From positions 1 to 9,250 of the forward strand of contig JALUKO010000211.1 in assembly GCA_027056525.1 (NCBI GenBank): a DNA stretch of 9,250 nucleotides, in the 5' to 3' direction. Made by a program: the position numbers and the translations under genes. How positions within the stretch are numbered: position 1 is the first letter of the stretch; each line of letters starts with the position of its first letter. The stretch is from Helicobacteraceae bacterium (lineage in GTDB: Bacteria > Campylobacterota > Campylobacteria > Campylobacterales > Sulfurimonadaceae). The notes below the pieces were generated by a model. It was not told the origin of the DNA. It was given only the letters and a program-made list of their open reading frames with translations, and made no database searches. Shown one piece after another: positions 7,104 through 9,250 of the stretch.

Positions 7104-7109
7104 ATTATA
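7104..7109 (-). promoter_or_regulatory. -10 element of the ndk-yceD-rpmF-plsX-fabH operon
   Basis: The minus strand reads TATAAT, with a predicted transcript start near 7097 and a leader of under 30 bases before the ndk ATG. The upstream DNA is very rich in A and T runs. There is no clear -35 hexamer. Read-through from the ferredoxin gene could also contribute. Confidence 0.6.
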
Positions 7110-7198
7110 GCGAAAATAATTGGTAATGTAGTTTAAAAATCAAAAAAAGAGTATTTTTATTTTAAGAATGTAGAGTTTTTAAAATGAATATAGGGTGT

Positions 7199-7218
7199 AA
7201 CTCCCAAGAGAGGGAGCT
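7199..7218 (-). terminator. Possible terminator hairpin after the ferredoxin gene
   Basis: CTCCC (7201-7205) and GGGAG (7212-7216) form a GC-rich stem around a six-base loop. Read as minus-strand RNA it extends to seven pairs with a G-U and an A-U pair; in plus-strand RNA the same extension would meet a mismatch. It begins four bases after the ferredoxin stop. Only a weak T-run follows, so termination may be partial and some read-through into ndk is possible. Confidence 0.4.
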
Positions 7219-7222
7219 TTAA

Positions 7223-7582
7223 TTAGTCGATTATGTTTTCGCGATTTTTACGAGCATCTTCGCTAACACTTTCTACATACGGCTGTTCTACATCTGGATC
7301 TTCCATAACATAGTTTTTACCATCAATATAGTTAGGACCTGCAAAGAAATCTTTATGTTCAGCAGTAAATGGCATATCCCATGTAATACATCCTTCAGTT
7401 GGACATGCAGTAGCACAAGCCGGCTCATCATGATGATCAACACACTCTACACATTTATCTGGGTAAACGTAATAAATCTCCTCACCTGTCGGATTATCAT
7501 CCTCATCTACAATTGCTTCTACTGGACATTCATCTATACAAGCACCACAGTTAATACATGTATCATTAATAATTACTGCCAT
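7223..7582 (-). CDS. fdxA: 2[4Fe-4S] ferredoxin with C-terminal extension
   Basis: Low-potential electron carrier with two [4Fe-4S] clusters. Motif one is Cys9, 12, 15 and 19 (CINCGACIDECP). Motif two is Cys44, 47, 56 and 60, with eight residues between its second and third cysteines instead of two, the spacing of Allochromatium-type ferredoxins. Cys65 is extra. After the clusters comes an acidic tail of about 55 residues, making the 119-residue protein longer than classic 80-residue members. In Campylobacterota such ferredoxins are expected partners of pyruvate and 2-oxoglutarate oxidoreductases; here that is inference. I prefer ATG 7582, six bases after AGGAG, over the adjacent ATG 7585, which is only three bases away. 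The gene has its own -10 element and lies between metK and ndk. Confidence 0.9.
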   Translation of the reverse strand: MAVIINDTCINCGACIDECPVEAIVDEDDNPTGEEIYYVYPDKCVECVDHHDEPACATACPTEGCITWDMPFTAEHKDFFAGPNYIDGKNYVMEDPDVEQPYVESVSEDARKNRENIID

Positions 7583-7611
7583 CATTTTCTCCTAAATAAT
7601 TTGTTTAGATA

Positions 7612-7617
7612 ACTATA
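7612..7617 (-). promoter_or_regulatory. Extended -10 element of the ferredoxin gene
   Basis: The minus strand reads TGTTATAGT, an extended -10 form. Transcription would start near 7605, about 20 bases before the start codon, a leader just long enough to hold the AGGAG ribosome binding site. Confidence 0.5.
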
Positions 7618-7721
7618 ACAGAAGATTTTTAAAGGTAGCTAAAAGTGTGTTTCTTTCAAATAAATATATTGATAAAAGTTACGTTTTTAAATGAATAACG
7701 GAAGAAGTGAAGCAAGAATTC

Positions 7722-7741
7722 TACGGTGAAAATTCACCGTA
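7722..7741 (-). terminator. Inverted repeat after metK, possible terminator
   Basis: TACGGTGAA (7722-7730) and TTCACCGTA (7733-7741) are perfect inverted copies with two bases between them, so about seven or eight pairs can form in RNA with a short loop. It begins 11 bases past the metK stop. In the minus direction only the mixed, T-rich run AGAATTCTTGC follows; in the plus direction the sequence is A-rich. It is therefore an imperfect intrinsic terminator, or alternatively a dimeric protein-binding site about 100 bases upstream of the ferredoxin promoter. Confidence 0.45.
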
Positions 7742-7752
7742 AAAGAAAAATT

Positions 7753-8919
7753 TTACAGAGATAAATATTTTTTTATATCTTCTACTCTGTCTGTTTTTTC
7801 CCAGCTGAATGTATCTTCTTCTCTTCCGAAGTGACCATATGCAGCGGTCTTTCTATATATAGGACGAAGCAGATCAAGTGAATCGATAATCCCTTTAGGG
7901 GAAAGATCAAAAAGTTCTTTGATACACTTTTCAATCTCCTCTTCACTTACCTTGCCTGTTCCGTGCGTATCAACCATAATGGAGACAGGCTGAGTAACAC
8001 CTATAGCATAAGCAACTTGGATGGTAGCTCTCTCACATACCCCTGCAGCGACAAGATTTTTAGCGACATGACGTGCAGCATATGCGGCACTTCTATCAAC
8101 CTTGGTCGGATCCTTGCCAGAAAACGCACCACCGCCGTGAGGACAACTCCCGCCATATGTGTCAACAATGATCTTTCTTCCTGTTAGCCCGGCATCCCCT
8201 TGAGGTCCACCAATAACAAACTTACCTGTCGGATTGATATGCAGTATCACATCATCACCCATCAACTCTGCAGGTATCACCTTTTTAATAACCTCATTGA
8301 TGATATCTTCATGAATCTTTTCCTGAGAAACTTCAGGAGCATGTTGTGTAGAGATAACTACTGTCTCAACGGACACAGGCTTATCATCTATGTATTTTAC
8401 ACTGATCTGTGCTTTTCCATCAGGACGAAGATAGGGAACGATCCCCTCTTTACGCACCTCAGCCAATCTTTGTGTCAAACGGTGTGCCAAGTGGATCGGA
8501 AGCGGCATCAATACATCTGTTTCACTACAGGCATAACCAAACATCAAGCCTTGATCACCTGCACCGATCTCACCATCTGCTTGGTCAACACCTTGATTAA
8601 TATCAGGCGATTGCTCCCCGATTCCATTTAAAACTGCAGCCGATCTATGATCAAAACCATAGGTTGCGTCTGTATATCCAATCTCTTGAATAACACGTCT
8701 TGCAATCTCTTGCATAGGGGCATAAGCCACTGTCTTCAGTTCACCTGCAATTACACAAAAACCATTTGATACCAATGTTTCACACGCAACGCGCGCAGAA
8801 GTATCATGCTCAATAATATAATCCAGAATTGCATCACTGATCTGATCTGCCATCTTATCAGGGTGCCCCTCTGTTACAGACTCTGAAGTAAATATATACT
8901 CTTTTACATCTTTTGTCAT
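7753..8919 (-). CDS. metK: S-adenosylmethionine synthase (methionine adenosyltransferase)
   Basis: MetK makes S-adenosylmethionine from ATP and methionine in the cytoplasm. The 388-residue protein is complete. Landmarks are GHPDKMADQISDAILD with His19 and Asp21 (ATP and Mg binding), the GAGDQGLMFGYA signature (about 119-130), RPDGKAQ with Lys169, the TGRKIIVDTYGG strand (about 246) and the glycine-rich GGGAFSGKDPTKVDRSAAY loop (about 262-280). AAGGA lies at good spacing before ATG 8919. The gene is transcribed away from the response regulator and ends in an inverted repeat. No SAM riboswitch is apparent in its short leader. Confidence 0.98.
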   Translation of the reverse strand: MTKDVKEYIFTSESVTEGHPDKMADQISDAILDYIIEHDTSARVACETLVSNGFCVIAGELKTVAYAPMQEIARRVIQEIGYTDATYGFDHRSAAVLNGIGEQSPDINQGVDQADGEIGAGDQGLMFGYACSETDVLMPLPIHLAHRLTQRLAEVRKEGIVPYLRPDGKAQISVKYIDDKPVSVETVVISTQHAPEVSQEKIHEDIINEVIKKVIPAELMGDDVILHINPTGKFVIGGPQGDAGLTGRKIIVDTYGGSCPHGGGAFSGKDPTKVDRSAAYAARHVAKNLVAAGVCERATIQVAYAIGVTQPVSIMVDTHGTGKVSEEEIEKCIKELFDLSPKGIIDSLDLLRPIYRKTAAYGHFGREEDTFSWEKTDRVEDIKKYLSL

Positions 8920-8966
8920 CGATTTTCCTTATTGAAGTATAAAGTCCAGCTCTATAAATCAGCCTA

Positions 8967-8972
8967 ATTATA
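8967..8972 (-). promoter_or_regulatory. -10 element of metK
   Basis: The minus strand reads TATAAT, giving a transcript start near 8960 and a leader of about 40 bases. The place expected for its -35 contact (about 8990-8995) falls on the -10 element of the divergent response regulator, so the two promoters overlap. Confidence 0.55.
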
Positions 8973-8982
8973 TCCAATTATC

Positions 8983-8991
8983 TGTTATAAT
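8983..8991 (+). promoter_or_regulatory. Extended -10 element of the response regulator gene
   Basis: The plus strand reads TGTTATAAT, a perfect extended -10 (TGnTATAAT). Transcription would begin near 8998, about 27 bases before the TTG start. Thirteen bases separate its TATAAT from that of metK on the other strand. Confidence 0.6.
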
Positions 8992-9024
8992 AAGTTCAAA
9001 AATTTTATAACAGGTAAATACAAA

Positions 9025-9250
9025 TTGAATTTATTAATCATTGAAGATGACAAATTAACAGCAAAACAATTGATGCAGTTACTCAAAAGCGAGAAATACA
9101 AATGTGATTTTGCAAATGGTTACATACAAGCAAAAGAGCTAGTTGATAAAAACAGTTACGCATTGATCCTGCTTGACTGGAACCTTGGAGATGGTGACGG
9201 GCTAATATTTTTAAAAGAGATAAGAGAACTTGATATTAATACACCTATTC
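9025..9250 (+). CDS. Response regulator, receiver domain (cut by the window edge)
   Basis: The first 75 residues are a CheY-like receiver domain: the acidic pocket Glu7-Asp8-Asp9 in LLIIEDDK and the phosphoacceptor Asp51 in LILLDWNLGDGDGL. The receiver's later Thr/Ser and Lys and any output domain lie beyond the window; the pattern resembles OmpR-type regulators but that cannot be decided. The start is TTG 9025: there is no in-frame ATG or GTG upstream within the leader, and the first internal ATG would remove the acidic pocket. AGGT (9012-9015) lies nine bases upstream. The gene is divergent from metK with overlapping promoters. Its histidine kinase partner is not in the window. Confidence 0.9.
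   Translation, partial: MNLLIIEDDKLTAKQLMQLLKSEKYKCDFANGYIQAKELVDKNSYALILLDWNLGDGDGLIFLKEIRELDINTPI

Noticed and set aside
8200..8631. 143-codon plus-strand ORF opposite metK
   Set aside because: It is antisense to conserved metK motifs and its translation has no recognisable features; it is a shadow of metK codon use.
8920..8960. SAM-responsive riboswitch in front of metK
   Set aside because: The predicted leader is only about 40 bases with no paired helices of a SAM aptamer.
1..9250. CRISPR arrays, insertion sequences, tRNA or rRNA genes, prophage or defence genes
   Set aside because: None was seen; the genes are compact core functions with no transposase, integrase or regularly spaced repeats.

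Overview
The window is AT-rich, densely packed bacterial DNA that looks like a chromosomal housekeeping region of a Campylobacterota (epsilonproteobacterial) genome, most like a free-living Sulfurimonas/Sulfurovum-type organism. The main reason is the leftward block metK - ferredoxin - ndk - yceD (DUF177) - rpmF - plsX - fabH. From memory, this combines the Helicobacter order (metK-ndk-yceD-rpmF-plsX-fabH) with the Campylobacter order (fdxA-ndk-yceD-rpmF-plsX-fabH). The genus is inference; no database search was possible.

Layout. Bases 1-154 hold no gene I can support. Bases 155-2331 (minus strand) are a two-gene unit: rmuC, then a membrane-anchored Cache-like sensor protein joined to it by an ATGA stop/start overlap. 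Bases 2332-2553 are an intergenic region with a promoter for rmuC leftward and one for a DEAD-box RNA helicase rightward. The helicase mRNA leader can fold into a long hairpin that buries its ribosome binding site and start codons. The helicase gene (2554-4059) ends in an Arg/Gly-rich tail and a strong intrinsic terminator (4074-4105). It converges with the minus-strand operon ndk-yceD-rpmF-plsX-fabH (7069 down to 4128), whose genes overlap or lie a few bases apart. Further right on the minus strand are a 2[4Fe-4S] ferredoxin (7223-7582) and metK (7753-8919), each with its own -10 element. Divergent from metK, on the plus strand, a response regulator starts at a TTG codon (9025) and runs off the window.

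Functionally, plsX and fabH feed acyl groups into phospholipid synthesis and start fatty acid elongation. rpmF and yceD belong to the ribosome and 23S rRNA side, the classic pairing of ribosome and membrane synthesis. ndk supplies NTPs/dNTPs, metK supplies SAM, and the ferredoxin is a low-potential electron carrier. RmuC is linked to DNA recombination and stability. Most of the window is ordinary core genome. The best candidates for something new are the helicase leader RNA structure, the sensor-only Cache protein coupled to rmuC, and the overlapping divergent promoters between metK and the response regulator.
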